Below are positions 26,062 through 35,834 of a DNA stretch of 64,000 bases, piece after piece; within the stretch, counting starts at the first letter, position 1; each line of letters starts with the position of its first letter. Source of the stretch: Chlorogloeopsis sp. ULAP01 (lineage in GTDB: Bacteria > Cyanobacteriota > Cyanobacteriia > Cyanobacteriales > Nostocaceae); the NCBI RefSeq assembly GCF_030381805.1, contig NZ_JAUDRH010000001.1, positions 1 through 64,000 on the forward strand, read 5' to 3'. The notes under the pieces are model-generated. The model saw nothing but the letters and a program-made list of their open reading frames with translations. It was not told where the DNA came from and ran no database searches. Made by a program: the position numbers and the translations under genes.

Positions 26062-28779
26062 TTACGATCGCACAAAACTTGAGGAGGAAACAGATAGATA
26101 TCCTTTTTCTAGGACATCTTGTGGATTCAAAGTTGCATTAGCCTGAATCAACCGTGCCACTATACCTGTCCATCCTGTTTGATGGCTAGCACCAATCCCT
26201 GCACCATTATCGCCATGAAAATACTCGTAAAATAGTATTAAATCTTTCCAGTGAAAATCGTTCTGAAATTTCTCAGTATTTCCATAAACAGCACGGCGAC
26301 TTTGCTCATTACGGAGAAATATTTTGGTTAAGCGGTTACTAATTTCGTTGGCAACTTCCCACAATGTCATTTGATTGCCAGATCCAGTTGGACATTCAAC
26401 TTTGAACTCATCACCGTAGTAGGAATACATTTTCCTCAAAGATTGAATCAGCAAGGCATTTACTGGCATCCAAATCGGCCCGCGCCAGTTAGAATTACCA
26501 CCAAATAGTCCTGTAGACGATTCTGCAGGTTCATAATCAACACGGTAAATATTGCTACCTACTGCAAAAATGTAAGGATTGTCTTTGTGATAACCAGAGA
26601 GAGCGCGGATGCCGTAATCACTCAAAAACTCCGATTCATCCAGCATCTTTTCTAAGATCCGGCGTAATTTATCTTGGTTCACAGGCGATAGTAAACGCCT
26701 GCCAGCAACGCCAGGTTGTGCCGGATTACTGATATTCTGCAAGTATGGCACAAACTTTTGCGTGAAATAAGTAATTCGTTTTCTAAAAGTAGGTAATTTA
26801 TCTAACACATCCGCGTCGAAGACAGCAGAGGCAAATAGCGGAATCAGTCCTACCATTGATCGCACTTTGATGCGTCGAGACGAGCCGTCGGGAAAGCGCA
26901 GCACGTCGTAGAAAAAGCCATCTTCCTCATCCCACAATTCATCTTCATTCTCGCCAATGCGATCCATCGCTGCGGCAATATACATAAAGTGTTCATAGAA
27001 TTTGCAGGCTAGTTCTTCGTAAGCAGGATTTAAGAGTGCTAACTCCAGGGCGATCGCCAACATATCCAAACAGAACATCGCCATCCAGCTCGTACCATCT
27101 GCTTGTTCGAGTGTTCCACCAGTTGGTAAGGGCGCACTGCGATCAAAAACACCGATATTATCTAAGCCCAAAAAGCCGCCTTCAAATACATTATTACCGT
27201 GTGCATCTTTACGATTTACCCACCAGGTAAAATTCATCAGCAGCTTGTGGAACATACTTTCGAGAAACAGGCGATCGCCAACTCCACCCCGCATCGCTTT
27301 GTCTACCAGATAAACTTGCCAAGTCGCCGTGCAATGAACGGGGGGATTAACATCGCTAAAGTTCCACTCGTAGGCGGGAATTTGCCCATTGGGATGGAGA
27401 TAGACTTGATTAGTCATCAATCTCAATTGCTCTTTAGCAAAGTCTATATCTACGAGTGCCAAAACACCGCAGTGAAATGCTAAATCCCAAGCAGCAAACC
27501 AAGGATATTCCCACTTATCTGGCATCGAGAGGATATCGGCACTCTCAAGATGAAACCATTCTCTGTTTCGACTTAGGTGGCGCTTTGGGCAATCTGGTGG
27601 CAAGATCTCATCTTTGAGCCAATCATAGACTGGATAGTAATAAAACTGTTTTGTCCACAACATCCCAGCAAATGCCTGTCGCATAACATTGCGCTCATCT
27701 TCTGAAACATTCACAGGAATAATGGCATTGTAAAATTCATCTGCTTCTAAGCAACGAGTTTGCAGTACTGCCTCAAACTTATCACCAAAGGAAGCAGCAT
27801 CTAATAAGCGATTACTCAGACATAGCTGAATTTCTTCTACACCATTGGCAGGAATTTCTAGCACATAATGGGCAGCGACTTTTGTACCGATTTTTTCAGG
27901 GTTGACAGCTTCATGCTTACCATGCACAACGTAATTGTTAATTCCGTCTTTGACATAAGGAGATTTATTCGGAAGGTTAAATATCCGTTCCCGATTCGTT
28001 TCATTTTCTGTGAACAAAAATGGAATCGTGCGATCGCAATACAACAAATACCGTTCACCAAGTTCGGAATGGGAGGCAGCTATAGTTTGATCATTTAGTT
28101 GTTTGATAAAAGGCTTGGGTGATTGTTCACCAAACCATGACCAGGTATTGCGAAACCATAAGGTTGGTAGAATATGAAGCGATGCTGTTTGTGGGCCTCG
28201 ATTCCAGATGCTGATTTTAATTAAAATCTCTTCTGGGGACGCTTTGGCATATTCTACAAACACATCAAAGTAGCGATCATCGTCAAAGATGCCTGTATCA
28301 AGTAATTCGTATTCCCATTCCAAGCGATTTCTTCGCCGATTCGTATTTACTAGATCTGCGTAAGGATAGGCTAGCTGAGGATACTTGTACAGATACTTCA
28401 TGTAGGAATGGGTAGGCGTACTGTCAAGATAGAAGTAATACTCTTTAACATCTTCGCCATGATTTCCTTCACTGTTAGTCAGTCCAAATAATCGTTCTTT
28501 TAAGATGGGATCAACGCCATTCCACAGAGCTAGGGCAAAACATAGTTGTTGGCGATCATCACAAATACCTGCCAACCCATCTTCACCCCAACGGTATGCA
28601 CGAGAACGAGACTGATCGTGGCTAAAGTAATCCCAAGCGTTTCCCGATTGACTATAATCTTCACGTACCGTTCCCCACTGCCGTTCGCTTAGATAAGGCC
28701 CCCACTTTCTCCAAAGTATATTTTGTTCACGAGCCTCTTGCAGTCTCAGCTTTTCTACGTTGCGCTTTGCAGCTTCCAT
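26062..28779 (-). CDS. GH63-family glucosidase
   Basis: A 905-residue cytosolic enzyme (no signal peptide) with the hallmark bacterial GH63 opening: LSERQWGTVREDYSQSGNAW, FSHDQSRSRAYRWGEDGLAG. The N-terminal beta-sandwich is followed by an (alpha/alpha)6 barrel with ESADILSMPDKWEYPWFAAW, DLAFHCGVLALVDIDFAKEQ, FEGGFLGLDNIGVFDRSAPL and WRGPIWMPVNALLIQSL. Bacterial GH63 enzymes hydrolyse alpha-glucosidic bonds, and related ones act on glucosylglycerate or mannosylglycerate; the substrate here is not decided by sequence. It starts at ATG 28779. The nearest carbohydrate gene is the AGE epimerase at 22.9-24.1 kb. Confidence 0.88.
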   Translation of the reverse strand: MEAAKRNVEKLRLQEAREQNILWRKWGPYLSERQWGTVREDYSQSGNAWDYFSHDQSRSRAYRWGEDGLAGICDDRQQLCFALALWNGVDPILKERLFGLTNSEGNHGEDVKEYYFYLDSTPTHSYMKYLYKYPQLAYPYADLVNTNRRRNRLEWEYELLDTGIFDDDRYFDVFVEYAKASPEEILIKISIWNRGPQTASLHILPTLWFRNTWSWFGEQSPKPFIKQLNDQTIAASHSELGERYLLYCDRTIPFLFTENETNRERIFNLPNKSPYVKDGINNYVVHGKHEAVNPEKIGTKVAAHYVLEIPANGVEEIQLCLSNRLLDAASFGDKFEAVLQTRCLEADEFYNAIIPVNVSEDERNVMRQAFAGMLWTKQFYYYPVYDWLKDEILPPDCPKRHLSRNREWFHLESADILSMPDKWEYPWFAAWDLAFHCGVLALVDIDFAKEQLRLMTNQVYLHPNGQIPAYEWNFSDVNPPVHCTATWQVYLVDKAMRGGVGDRLFLESMFHKLLMNFTWWVNRKDAHGNNVFEGGFLGLDNIGVFDRSAPLPTGGTLEQADGTSWMAMFCLDMLAIALELALLNPAYEELACKFYEHFMYIAAAMDRIGENEDELWDEEDGFFYDVLRFPDGSSRRIKVRSMVGLIPLFASAVFDADVLDKLPTFRKRITYFTQKFVPYLQNISNPAQPGVAGRRLLSPVNQDKLRRILEKMLDESEFLSDYGIRALSGYHKDNPYIFAVGSNIYRVDYEPAESSTGLFGGNSNWRGPIWMPVNALLIQSLRKMYSYYGDEFKVECPTGSGNQMTLWEVANEISNRLTKIFLRNEQSRRAVYGNTEKFQNDFHWKDLILFYEYFHGDNGAGIGASHQTGWTGIVARLIQANATLNPQDVLEKGYLSVSSSSFVRS

Positions 28780-29011
28780 TGTAGATTTTGTACTCCTCTA
28801 AATCTATACAAAAATAGATGACATAACACTCTTGAAAGCTAATATTTGCTAAAGATATAGTTATGTCTTATCAATACGCTCAAACTCACTTGAAGATAAA
28901 AATTTAATGAGCGATCCCAATTAAGTCAGCCATTACTTTTCTCCTTCGTTGTCAGATGCAATTTAACGGTTAGCAAAAATTCACTTGTTTAAGTGCAAAA
29001 TCGAAAAATCA

Positions 29012-29548
29012 CTATGCTGACAATGTCAAAGTATGCTCTAATTTTTTGATCATGAATGCTTCTACATAATGAACTCGCTCACTACCAACACAGAGAATAC
29101 CTTCTTTCTCCTCAATAGTTTGTGCAACTTTACGTACGATTGACATTAGCCAAGTCTTAAACTCAGATGCCTGTGCAGCAGTAAGCTTATTTGCCATAAT
29201 CGAGGCAACTTTCTCAAAATGAGCGATCGCTTGTTGACGCCCCTGTGCCGGATTATCAAGGTTTTGTATTAATCTCAGTAACTCAATCTCCTTTTTGTAT
29301 ACTAACTTTTCATCTTTAATATGTTTCTTATCGCCAACTGCATCGAAAGAAGCAACTAAAAATTCTACCAAGTCATTTGATATGTCTTGGCGCTGTTGTT
29401 CTGCTGCAATAATTTGAATTCCAGCTTGTACTTCTTTAAAAAAAGAAACCGGATCAATCTTGTCAGATAGGGTTAGTGCCATGATGGCTTGTAAAGGAGC
29501 CTGTATGAGGATGGACAATTCACTGTCCGACAAGTGGTAATGCACCAT
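29012..29548 (-). CDS. Hypothetical soluble helical protein
   Basis: A 178-residue protein predicted almost all alpha-helical (LSDSELSILIQAPLQAIMAL, FFKEVQAGIQIIAAEQQRQD, AIAHFEKVASIMANKLTAAQ, FKTWLMSIVRKVAQTIEEKE). No signal, membrane span or catalytic motif is visible. The general pattern recalls TerB-like or tellurite/stress helical proteins, but the resemblance is weak and I make no assignment. It begins at ATG 29548 and stands alone on the minus strand, with non-coding DNA on both sides. Confidence 0.6.
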   Translation of the reverse strand: MVHYHLSDSELSILIQAPLQAIMALTLSDKIDPVSFFKEVQAGIQIIAAEQQRQDISNDLVEFLVASFDAVGDKKHIKDEKLVYKKEIELLRLIQNLDNPAQGRQQAIAHFEKVASIMANKLTAAQASEFKTWLMSIVRKVAQTIEEKEGILCVGSERVHYVEAFMIKKLEHTLTLSA

Positions 29549-30298
29549 TATTTACTACCCCACAGTTGAAATAAGCGTAAAGTAACAACATACTAACTGT
29601 GGATTATTTTATATTAATAAAGACCTTCTTTATAATCACTTCTAAATAAAAAAATCATAAATTTTCTGATTTTTATCTTACTTTAATAGAGTTATTTGAA
29701 CTAGCATAATTTTAAAATCTAAAGAGTAAATAAGAAATAAGTAAGAAACAAATAAGAATATTTTAAATTAAAATAAGTTTAGATTAAGAAAAATTAACAG
29801 ATAATAAATAAAACGCAGATATCGATAGCCATATCGATAGGTTCACATCTTGCACCAGTTGTTTGATAATGATTTTTGTAAGGTGGGCATTGCCCGTAAC
29901 ATCAAATCTAAGCAATGCCTACCCTAAGGTTGTTGCTATAAACAGCCACATATAGGACTCATATTTGATGAAAAACACCTAGGGTGTGTTGTCGCGAAGC
30001 GTAACGCACCGTTTTCAAGGGTTGGGTGCGTTAGACTAAAGTCATAACACAACTGGTGTTTTGCGGTCAGAAAATCTACACCGCAAACTACCTTCCCTAC
30101 AAATACTTAATTTTTTCAATCATCAAACCGGATTCCTATATAAATATAAGTAAAAAACCACCGCATACTTTGAATAACTAAGTTACTCTTAGAAGCGCTG
30201 GTAAGAAAAATATTGATAAACTCAGTTAAAATACTCTACAGAAATGTCAGTAAATGATGACATCTACAATAAAAAGGCATTGTTTACCTTTACTGTGA
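29549..30298. other. Long AT-rich non-coding stretch with intergenic repeats
   Basis: The first 300 bases are very AT-rich with no open frame. At 29881-29929 an imperfect inverted repeat occurs (GTGGGCATTGCCC / GCAATGCCTACCC). At about 29980-30034 there is a degenerate relative of the MITE-like element found at 8011 and 30987. No gene is supported. Confidence 0.5.
29980..30034. repeat. Degenerate copy of the MITE-like element
   Basis: It shares the TAGGGTGTGTTGTC left end and internal TAACGCACC/GGTGCGTTA motifs with the element at 30987-31064, but lacks a clear matching right terminus. Confidence 0.5.
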
Positions 30299-30664
30299 TT
30301 AATAGACTGGAACTAATCCAATTTGCCTCAAGATAAACAAGAGAATAGAGTTCACGATACTGAGTGCAATTGCTCCAATAATTGCACTGCCAATTCCCCA
30401 TCGCAATCGAAATCCTTCAACCAGCCAAGCAGCTAAACCAAACACAATGATACTCCCAATTAAGGGAATCAATCCTAAACTGACAACTGCACTTGTTGTT
30501 CTAAACCACCCCGGAAATAAACTCCAAAATCCATTGAAGGCACCAATGATTGCTCCAGCGATAAGAGCGATCCAAGGATTATCAACTTCAACACCTATAG
30601 GTAGCTTAGATATGATTAATAAACTGATGGCTATGACTATGATAGAAATGAGAAATCCAATCAT
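30299..30664 (-). CDS. Phage-holin-4-type small membrane protein
   Basis: About 121 residues from ATG 30664, which has GAGG nine bases upstream; a TTG start at 30679 is also possible. Four hydrophobic helices: GFLISIIVIAISLLIISKLP, WIALIAGAIIGAFNGFWSLF, SLGLIPLIGSIIVFGLAAWL and SAIIGAIALSIVNSILLFIL. The spacing and the N-terminal pattern GVEVDNPWIALIAG fit the phage-holin-4 superfamily of small bacterial membrane proteins, whose members are usually not phage encoded and are of unknown function. There are no phage genes nearby, so a lysis role is unlikely. Confidence 0.8.
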   Translation of the reverse strand: MIGFLISIIVIAISLLIISKLPIGVEVDNPWIALIAGAIIGAFNGFWSLFPGWFRTTSAVVSLGLIPLIGSIIVFGLAAWLVEGFRLRWGIGSAIIGAIALSIVNSILLFILRQIGLVPVY

Positions 30665-30895
30665 CTTTTCATGCCTCAAATATGAAAAATGGACAAAGGT
30701 AACTTGATATTTGCAATCACTTAGCCTTGTGTTCCAATGCCTGCCTTAGTTTTCTGATTTGGGAAAATTGTTGAGAACTTTAATTAACGTTACCAGATTT
30801 ACAAAGATTTGAACGAAAAGATAAACAATTATTATGATTAATATTTAAGTTTTGCTAATTATACTGATTCAAAAAATGTTTGCAACACATCCTGA

Positions 30896-30925
30896 TGTAG
30901 AGACGTGCCATGGCACGTCTCTACA
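30896..30925. repeat. Perfect 30-bp palindrome
   Basis: TGTAGAGACGTGCCA followed directly by its exact reverse complement, with no loop. Palindromes with the GTAGAGACGT core are dispersed in filamentous cyanobacteria; a fragment (GTCTCTACGAG) occurs near 36676. No protein-binding role is known to me. Confidence 0.75.
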
Positions 30926-30986
30926 ATGTCTATTTGTCGCATTCTTTTTTCAAATTGGTATTACTTACGATTACAACAGAAATTTT

Positions 30987-31064
30987 GTAGGGTGTGTTGT
31001 CACCGAGCGCTGTATCATCCTAGATTTTCGGCGCGTTAGGACTATCGTCCATAACGCACCCTAC
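30987..31064. mobile_element. MITE-like inverted-repeat element
   Basis: A 78-bp element with termini GTAGGGTG / CACCCTAC and internal sequence (TTTTCGGCGCGTTAG, CATAACGCACC) matching the element at 8011-8096. It is non-coding and is presumably mobilised in trans by a transposase outside the window. Confidence 0.6.
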
Positions 31065-31112
31065 TAGACTAAAAGATAAGCAATTGGTATGATTCAGACA
31101 TCTGCATAGATT

Positions 31113-34100
31113 TTAGAGTGTCATCGGTGCAATTGGTTCAATGTCAGGATCATTGCCACCAACTTGATTTGTACGGAGTACCCACACAGAAGCATTGTGT
31201 TTGAGAAAAACGTGGACAATCGTATCGCTTGCTAGGCGAGGTAGGAGAGTTTTCCAGCTTGCCAGTCCAGTTAGCAGGTTTTGCAAAGGTTCATCTTCTA
31301 AGGTACTGCCTAAATTGTATTCATTTTTTTCCCAGTCGGAACGCACTGTGCCTAATGGCTGAAGTTCACGTTTTAAAGCTTTCTCTAGTTCCAATAACTG
31401 TTGATATTGTTTGGCTTGCTCAGGGTTATGCAATAACCAGTTTTCCAATAAAGAGGCATTTGATTGAATTGCTCGCTGTAGGCTACGAAGACTGGCAAAC
31501 AATGCCTTGTTGGAGTCTTGGGCGCAGTTGTATGCTGGCCCAACATAGGTTCCACCAGTACCATCACCAATTCGATAACGAGCCGTCATGGCTTGAAGTT
31601 GGGTGAGCATGATGTCTAGAACAGAGCGTTTCATACCATTGAACTCAAAGTCTCCGGTGAACGCATCGAGCTTCACCAGAATATCGCACACAGGACGAAC
31701 ACCTGCCCAACCAAACTGACGATCGCCCATATAACGTGACCAATGCAAGGTTCCCGCGATTAATCCATCTGTGTTATGGGTATAAATCTGGTAGTACTTT
31801 ATATCAAACTGGAGTTCATCTGCGAGTGGTTCACGCACAACTTGGGCTAATCCATAGGCAAAGTGACCAAAAAATATAGGGCTAGCAGCAGCAGGTTCTT
31901 TCTTGTTGCCGCCGATGCCGCCATAGGTATGCAATAACAAGGCTCGCTCACCTTCCTGCCACTCGGCGATCGCATCTTGAATCGATTGATGTTGGCAACT
32001 CAGCAACACTGAACTGATTTTGCCTTTCTGAGTCAGAACATCAGCCCAAGCTTGTTTGCGAATGTATTTATACGCTGGCTTGCGACCAAAAATCACTCGA
32101 TCTGGTTGGAGTCGCATCAAGGCGCGTGGAGCAAGGGACTGCACCACAAAATATCCTGATGCATCTTTAGCTCCATAGATATACCAACCTGTTTCATTCA
32201 GTAGAGATTGTTCTATTTGGTGGCTGGTGGAAGCAAAACAACCATGGCGATCGGCAACTGGTGGCGGTAGGTAGACAATTTCCTCTACTCCATCAAATTG
32301 TCGAGAGCTAGGGTTGAAATGGACAACTCGAAACTGATCAGTTCCTTTAATTTGCTGTAAAAACCGAATTAAACCGTAGTAGCGCCCGGTGATTTGTACT
32401 GGTTGAGTACGGATGCAAAGTGTAATGTTTGCTGCTGCTTCGACAACAATCTCATCGGTTAGCATCACGACCATATCATCATTTGGGCGTGAACCTGCAA
32501 GAGATTCTAGCGGCTCAACTTGTCGCCAATGATTTAAGCGAACCGGATGAATTAGTCCCTCATATTTACTGGTGTAATCTGCATCAGCGCTGAAGTGAAC
32601 ATCGTGTGTCACTGCCCGCACCCAGTTCTGTACATTTTGGTCATCCACCCAACGCAAGTTTACAACCTGTCCGACTAAATCTTCATAACCCGCATCGGCA
32701 TGATGGACTTCAAACAGACATCCTCGAACGGTGTGTCGTTCTTGTTTCTGTGGCAAAATTAAACGACCCATCCAGCGTCCTATCGGACGATACCAATTGA
32801 GATCAACGGTTTGATTAAGTGGATAGTAATCGGGGCGATTAAAGGCAGCTTGTTGGTAAAGCCCGTAATTACTTGGTTTTCTGGTGATGTGTTGTTCAGC
32901 AACTAAGAGTTTACCCCGCAGAATTTGGATGATATATTCAACAGTCTGTTCTAAATGACTGCGTCCATCAGGCAGATATACTTTTGGATCTAACATTCCA
33001 CCAGGAACCTGATGACCGACAGGCCCAAGAGAAATAAAGCTAATTTTACCTAGTCGTTTACCTCGATTCCAGTAGGAAAGCGGAAAAAGTTTCCAGCGTC
33101 CGGGAAAAAGAATTGGCCCCAACTGTTCGACTGTGTCTTTTTCACCTACTAAATGATAAAGGTGTTCAAGCTTGAGAATATTACAGTTGCCACTGATAAC
33201 TCCACCTAAGGAAATTACATCAATAGGAGCACCAGCTGCTCGTCTTAGGAAACGTGCAGATGCAGCAGACATTTGCCCTCCACCGCTATAGCCAATCAAA
33301 GTGATGGGAACGCCACTACCAGGCTGGTAGCCGTTGTTAATCAGTGCATTATACATGACCTGAGCTATGCCTTGGTTGTAGAGGGGACCATAACGCCGAT
33401 CAGCAGAAACGCAGACGATTAAAACGTTGCGAAGATTAACCAAGTAACCCAGCAAGTTAGTAGGGTTAGCAAAGCGCAGTCTATCAGCAAGTCGCCAGAG
33501 AAAGCCAAGGGGACGGTCTTCAACCAGAGGTTTGTTAAAGACGGAGTAGACCATTAACCCGCGAATAAGTGCTATATCATTAGGTAGAGCAGGAACCAAG
33601 GCATCTAGAAAATCTTCAATGTCGGGAAGATATTCAGAACTAGATTGACAAATGCCGTCTAGATAAATGATATAGCGAGAAATGTTTCGGGAGTCTGCAA
33701 CAGGCTCTGCCAAGGTTCCCGTGTTAATGGTTGTATTCACTTCATCGTTATACCATCCTGCCCACCACCCTAAAGTTTCTAGGGGAGCCAGAAGCCCTGC
33801 AAAGATGAGTCCGACAATGCCAATCCACACTAGATCAAAAGCAAATCGAAACATTCCTGGCAGTCGGTTATACCATCCAAACAATCCTTCACGGACAGGT
33901 CTGAGCAGAATTGCTACCACAAAGGCAATAACTACCATGCCCAGTAGACGGAGAAATAGTATTAACTGCTGTTGATTGAATGTATTATTAACGACAGTAG
34001 AAGCTTTAACCCTAGTATTACTTTTTGTATAATCACTAACTCGCGGTGTTAAATTTTCCTCCTCTACCCTTGGTCTTGCTGAGGCGATTAACCGTTGAAC

Positions 34101-34766
34101 ATCTGGAGCTGTTGTTGATGAAGGAGTTTGCCTGAAGCCAGTGCCAACTAGTTCTGTCACTTCCTGCCGATGGGTTACTAACTCAACTCCAGCCACCTTA
34201 TTTGTTAACCAACGCCCCAAGTTAGCGATCGGTTGACCAATAGTTTGCTGTAATATTTGCAGCATCGCCCACCCAAACGCAACATACCAAAAAGCAGCTC
34301 CTGCCGATACTTGAGCAACTGCTCCAAAGCCAACAACCATTGCCAGTAAGTGCCAAACTGATAATAGCCATAAAATCGGAACTCCCAGGTAAGGCAGTGC
34401 TCCCAAAAAGCTGAACAGCAGGGGCGCATAACTTAGCCCTAGCACCCGTGCTAAGGTATTGAAGGGAAAATTGATGGACGAAGATATCAGACAAATCAGC
34501 CAAGAACTAAATACTAGAAAGAGATACCCAAACGTATATAAAACTGCGTTTATTAACAGGCTAAAAATGAAGCGTACAGGCTGAACACGATTGATAAAAA
34601 GAATGATGCTCTCGGCGATCGCCTGAGATAAACCAGAGATAAGGACAATCAAAAGCGCTAGGGTAAATCCATTGGGTAGGATGCTTATTTGCTGGAAGAC
34701 ATCTGCATTAAAGCTGAATACTCCTGCCAAGAATTCCCAAAGTTGATTGACAGCAGTTGTGGACAT
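31113..34766 (-). CDS. Large membrane protein fused to a serine alpha/beta-hydrolase and an unknown C-terminal domain
   Basis: 1217 residues. Residues about 30-185 form four or five membrane helices (LALLIVLISGLSQAIAESII, SYAPLLFSFLGALPYLGVPI) in a Yip1-like arrangement. After a linker come two further spans (about 265-335). Residues about 360-620 form an alpha/beta-hydrolase: IIYLDGICQSSSEY, nucleophile elbow LIGYSGGGQMSA (Ser494), acid GEKDT (Asp544) and GPVGHQVPGG (His585). The last ~550 residues are soluble and unrecognised, with HTYGGIGGNKKEP, FFGHFAYGLAQVV and GTGGTYVGPAYNCAQDSNKA, which hint at a second active site using His and Cys. The triad is complete, so hydrolase activity is plausible; the substrate is unknown. 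Three small secreted proteins follow upstream on the same strand. Confidence 0.72.
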   Translation of the reverse strand: MSTTAVNQLWEFLAGVFSFNADVFQQISILPNGFTLALLIVLISGLSQAIAESIILFINRVQPVRFIFSLLINAVLYTFGYLFLVFSSWLICLISSSINFPFNTLARVLGLSYAPLLFSFLGALPYLGVPILWLLSVWHLLAMVVGFGAVAQVSAGAAFWYVAFGWAMLQILQQTIGQPIANLGRWLTNKVAGVELVTHRQEVTELVGTGFRQTPSSTTAPDVQRLIASARPRVEEENLTPRVSDYTKSNTRVKASTVVNNTFNQQQLILFLRLLGMVVIAFVVAILLRPVREGLFGWYNRLPGMFRFAFDLVWIGIVGLIFAGLLAPLETLGWWAGWYNDEVNTTINTGTLAEPVADSRNISRYIIYLDGICQSSSEYLPDIEDFLDALVPALPNDIALIRGLMVYSVFNKPLVEDRPLGFLWRLADRLRFANPTNLLGYLVNLRNVLIVCVSADRRYGPLYNQGIAQVMYNALINNGYQPGSGVPITLIGYSGGGQMSAASARFLRRAAGAPIDVISLGGVISGNCNILKLEHLYHLVGEKDTVEQLGPILFPGRWKLFPLSYWNRGKRLGKISFISLGPVGHQVPGGMLDPKVYLPDGRSHLEQTVEYIIQILRGKLLVAEQHITRKPSNYGLYQQAAFNRPDYYPLNQTVDLNWYRPIGRWMGRLILPQKQERHTVRGCLFEVHHADAGYEDLVGQVVNLRWVDDQNVQNWVRAVTHDVHFSADADYTSKYEGLIHPVRLNHWRQVEPLESLAGSRPNDDMVVMLTDEIVVEAAANITLCIRTQPVQITGRYYGLIRFLQQIKGTDQFRVVHFNPSSRQFDGVEEIVYLPPPVADRHGCFASTSHQIEQSLLNETGWYIYGAKDASGYFVVQSLAPRALMRLQPDRVIFGRKPAYKYIRKQAWADVLTQKGKISSVLLSCQHQSIQDAIAEWQEGERALLLHTYGGIGGNKKEPAAASPIFFGHFAYGLAQVVREPLADELQFDIKYYQIYTHNTDGLIAGTLHWSRYMGDRQFGWAGVRPVCDILVKLDAFTGDFEFNGMKRSVLDIMLTQLQAMTARYRIGDGTGGTYVGPAYNCAQDSNKALFASLRSLQRAIQSNASLLENWLLHNPEQAKQYQQLLELEKALKRELQPLGTVRSDWEKNEYNLGSTLEDEPLQNLLTGLASWKTLLPRLASDTIVHVFLKHNASVWVLRTNQVGGNDPDIEPIAPMTL

Positions 34767-34810
34767 GGTTATATTCTCATGTCTGTTTTGTAAATCTTAT
34801 GCTAATTACC

Positions 34811-35221
34811 TTACAGCTTGTATTTTTTCGCATACTCGCGAACTGATGAGTCCACAATGGCGTAAAGAAGCTGATCCGGGTCGTTTTCTGCCTGTTTTCT
34901 GATCATCTGCCCAATTTCTTTACCCGCTTCTTTGGAGGGGCGCAGTTGATATCCTCGCTTTTCTACTGATAACGCTACAAGTTGCTGAACCATACGCACA
35001 AAGGAGTCGTAGTTCTTGCCGCTCTTTTGCCAGGCTTCTTTTACCGTTATGGTGGTGAGTTCGTTGTTATTCCACTTCTGCTGATTCTGTTGAGTAGTCC
35101 GATTTTGGACTAGTTGCTGAGATGAATTTGCTTGTGTTTGCAAACTTGTTGAGAAGATTCCTGCACTTGGTACAGCAATAAGAGCGCATACTATCACTAT
35201 GCGATTAGTAATTGACTTCAT
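34811..35221 (-). CDS. Small secreted protein of unknown function
   Basis: A 136-residue protein with an N-terminal signal peptide (RIVIVCALIAVPSAGIFSTS) and an Asn/Gln-rich stretch after cleavage. The mature part is helical (TITVKEAWQKSGKNYDSFVR, MIRKQAENDPDQLLYAIVDS). No known domain was recognised. It lies 44 bases upstream of the 1217-residue hydrolase start and 43 bases downstream of the glycine-zipper gene, all on the minus strand. This suggests one transcription unit and a role at the cell envelope. Confidence 0.68.
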   Translation of the reverse strand: MKSITNRIVIVCALIAVPSAGIFSTSLQTQANSSQQLVQNRTTQQNQQKWNNNELTTITVKEAWQKSGKNYDSFVRMVQQLVALSVEKRGYQLRPSKEAGKEIGQMIRKQAENDPDQLLYAIVDSSVREYAKKYKL

Positions 35222-35264
35222 CTTTAGATTTCCTTATTTTTCTACAATCTGTTCAGATATTTAG

Positions 35265-35624
35265 TCATTTATTGCCACGGCTACCACCAACAATTCCCCC
35301 AGCCGCACCACCATAGATTCCGCCTCTGATGGCTCCATTCAATCCGTCCGTGAGCAGTCCAACCCCAGCTCCTACAGCTGCACCTGTTGCGGCAGTTTCA
35401 CGTGCTCGTTCGCCACGTTTTCCTCCCTCAGTTACCGCAGCAGTATCGGCTCCAATGGCAGCCCCTTCAAGTGCATCACCTAATCCATCACCAAAAATGG
35501 CTCCTGCTGCACCGCCGATCAGCGCCCCTGTTGTTTTTCTGTCTGCTCGGCTGGGAGTACTAGCCATGCATAAAGCTATCAGACTTACTCCTATAGCGGT
35601 TGCATATCGTTTCCACTGCTTCAC
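35265..35624 (-). CDS. Glycine-zipper envelope protein
   Basis: A 119-residue protein with a signal peptide (IGVSLIALCMASTPSRA). Two glycine-zipper hairpins follow: TTGALIGGAAGAIFGDGLGD (from about residue 31) and ATGAAVGAGVGLLTDGLNGA with RGGIYGGAAGGIVGG at the C-terminus. Such GxxxG-rich segments span or insert in membranes and are common in bacterial outer-membrane or periplasmic small proteins. It is in line with the secreted protein and the large hydrolase downstream. Confidence 0.8.
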   Translation of the reverse strand: MKQWKRYATAIGVSLIALCMASTPSRADRKTTGALIGGAAGAIFGDGLGDALEGAAIGADTAAVTEGGKRGERARETAATGAAVGAGVGLLTDGLNGAIRGGIYGGAAGGIVGGSRGNK

Positions 35625-35700
35625 AGTCTACCTCCTTTATCTAAGAGTTACTGTCACAAGTGAATTTAAGTAGGTTTTTGGAAAATTGTAAGAAATAAAA

Positions 35701-35742
35701 TCCCCACCACAAGTTGGTAGCAACCCATTATATGTAGTGGGG
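35701..35742 (-). terminator. Candidate terminator after the 35835-36329 gene
   Basis: CCCCAC at 35702-35707 pairs with GTGGGG at 35737-35742, with extra weaker pairing inside. On the minus strand the hairpin is followed by ATTTTATTT. It lies 93 bases past that gene's stop and upstream of the glycine-zipper gene. Confidence 0.45.
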
Positions 35743-35834
35743 TGATGTTTTTATTATCTATACAGAAAATATTAACAATGGTACCAAGTTGCTCAACTGC
35801 TCAAATACCAATTTGGTTTATGTAATTTATCATG

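Larger units (their letters stand above)
30665..31112. other. Non-coding stretch carrying a palindrome and a MITE-like element
   Basis: It holds the 30-bp palindrome at 30896-30925 and the inverted-repeat element at 30987-31064. An open frame across them (30852-31067) is only a by-product of the repeats. Confidence 0.5.

Noticed and set aside
30299..30664. Holin-like protein as sign of a prophage
   Set aside because: No other phage gene is nearby; this membrane family is mostly chromosomal.
30852..31067. Open frame across the palindrome and MITE-like element
   Set aside because: Its coding pattern is created by the repeats themselves.
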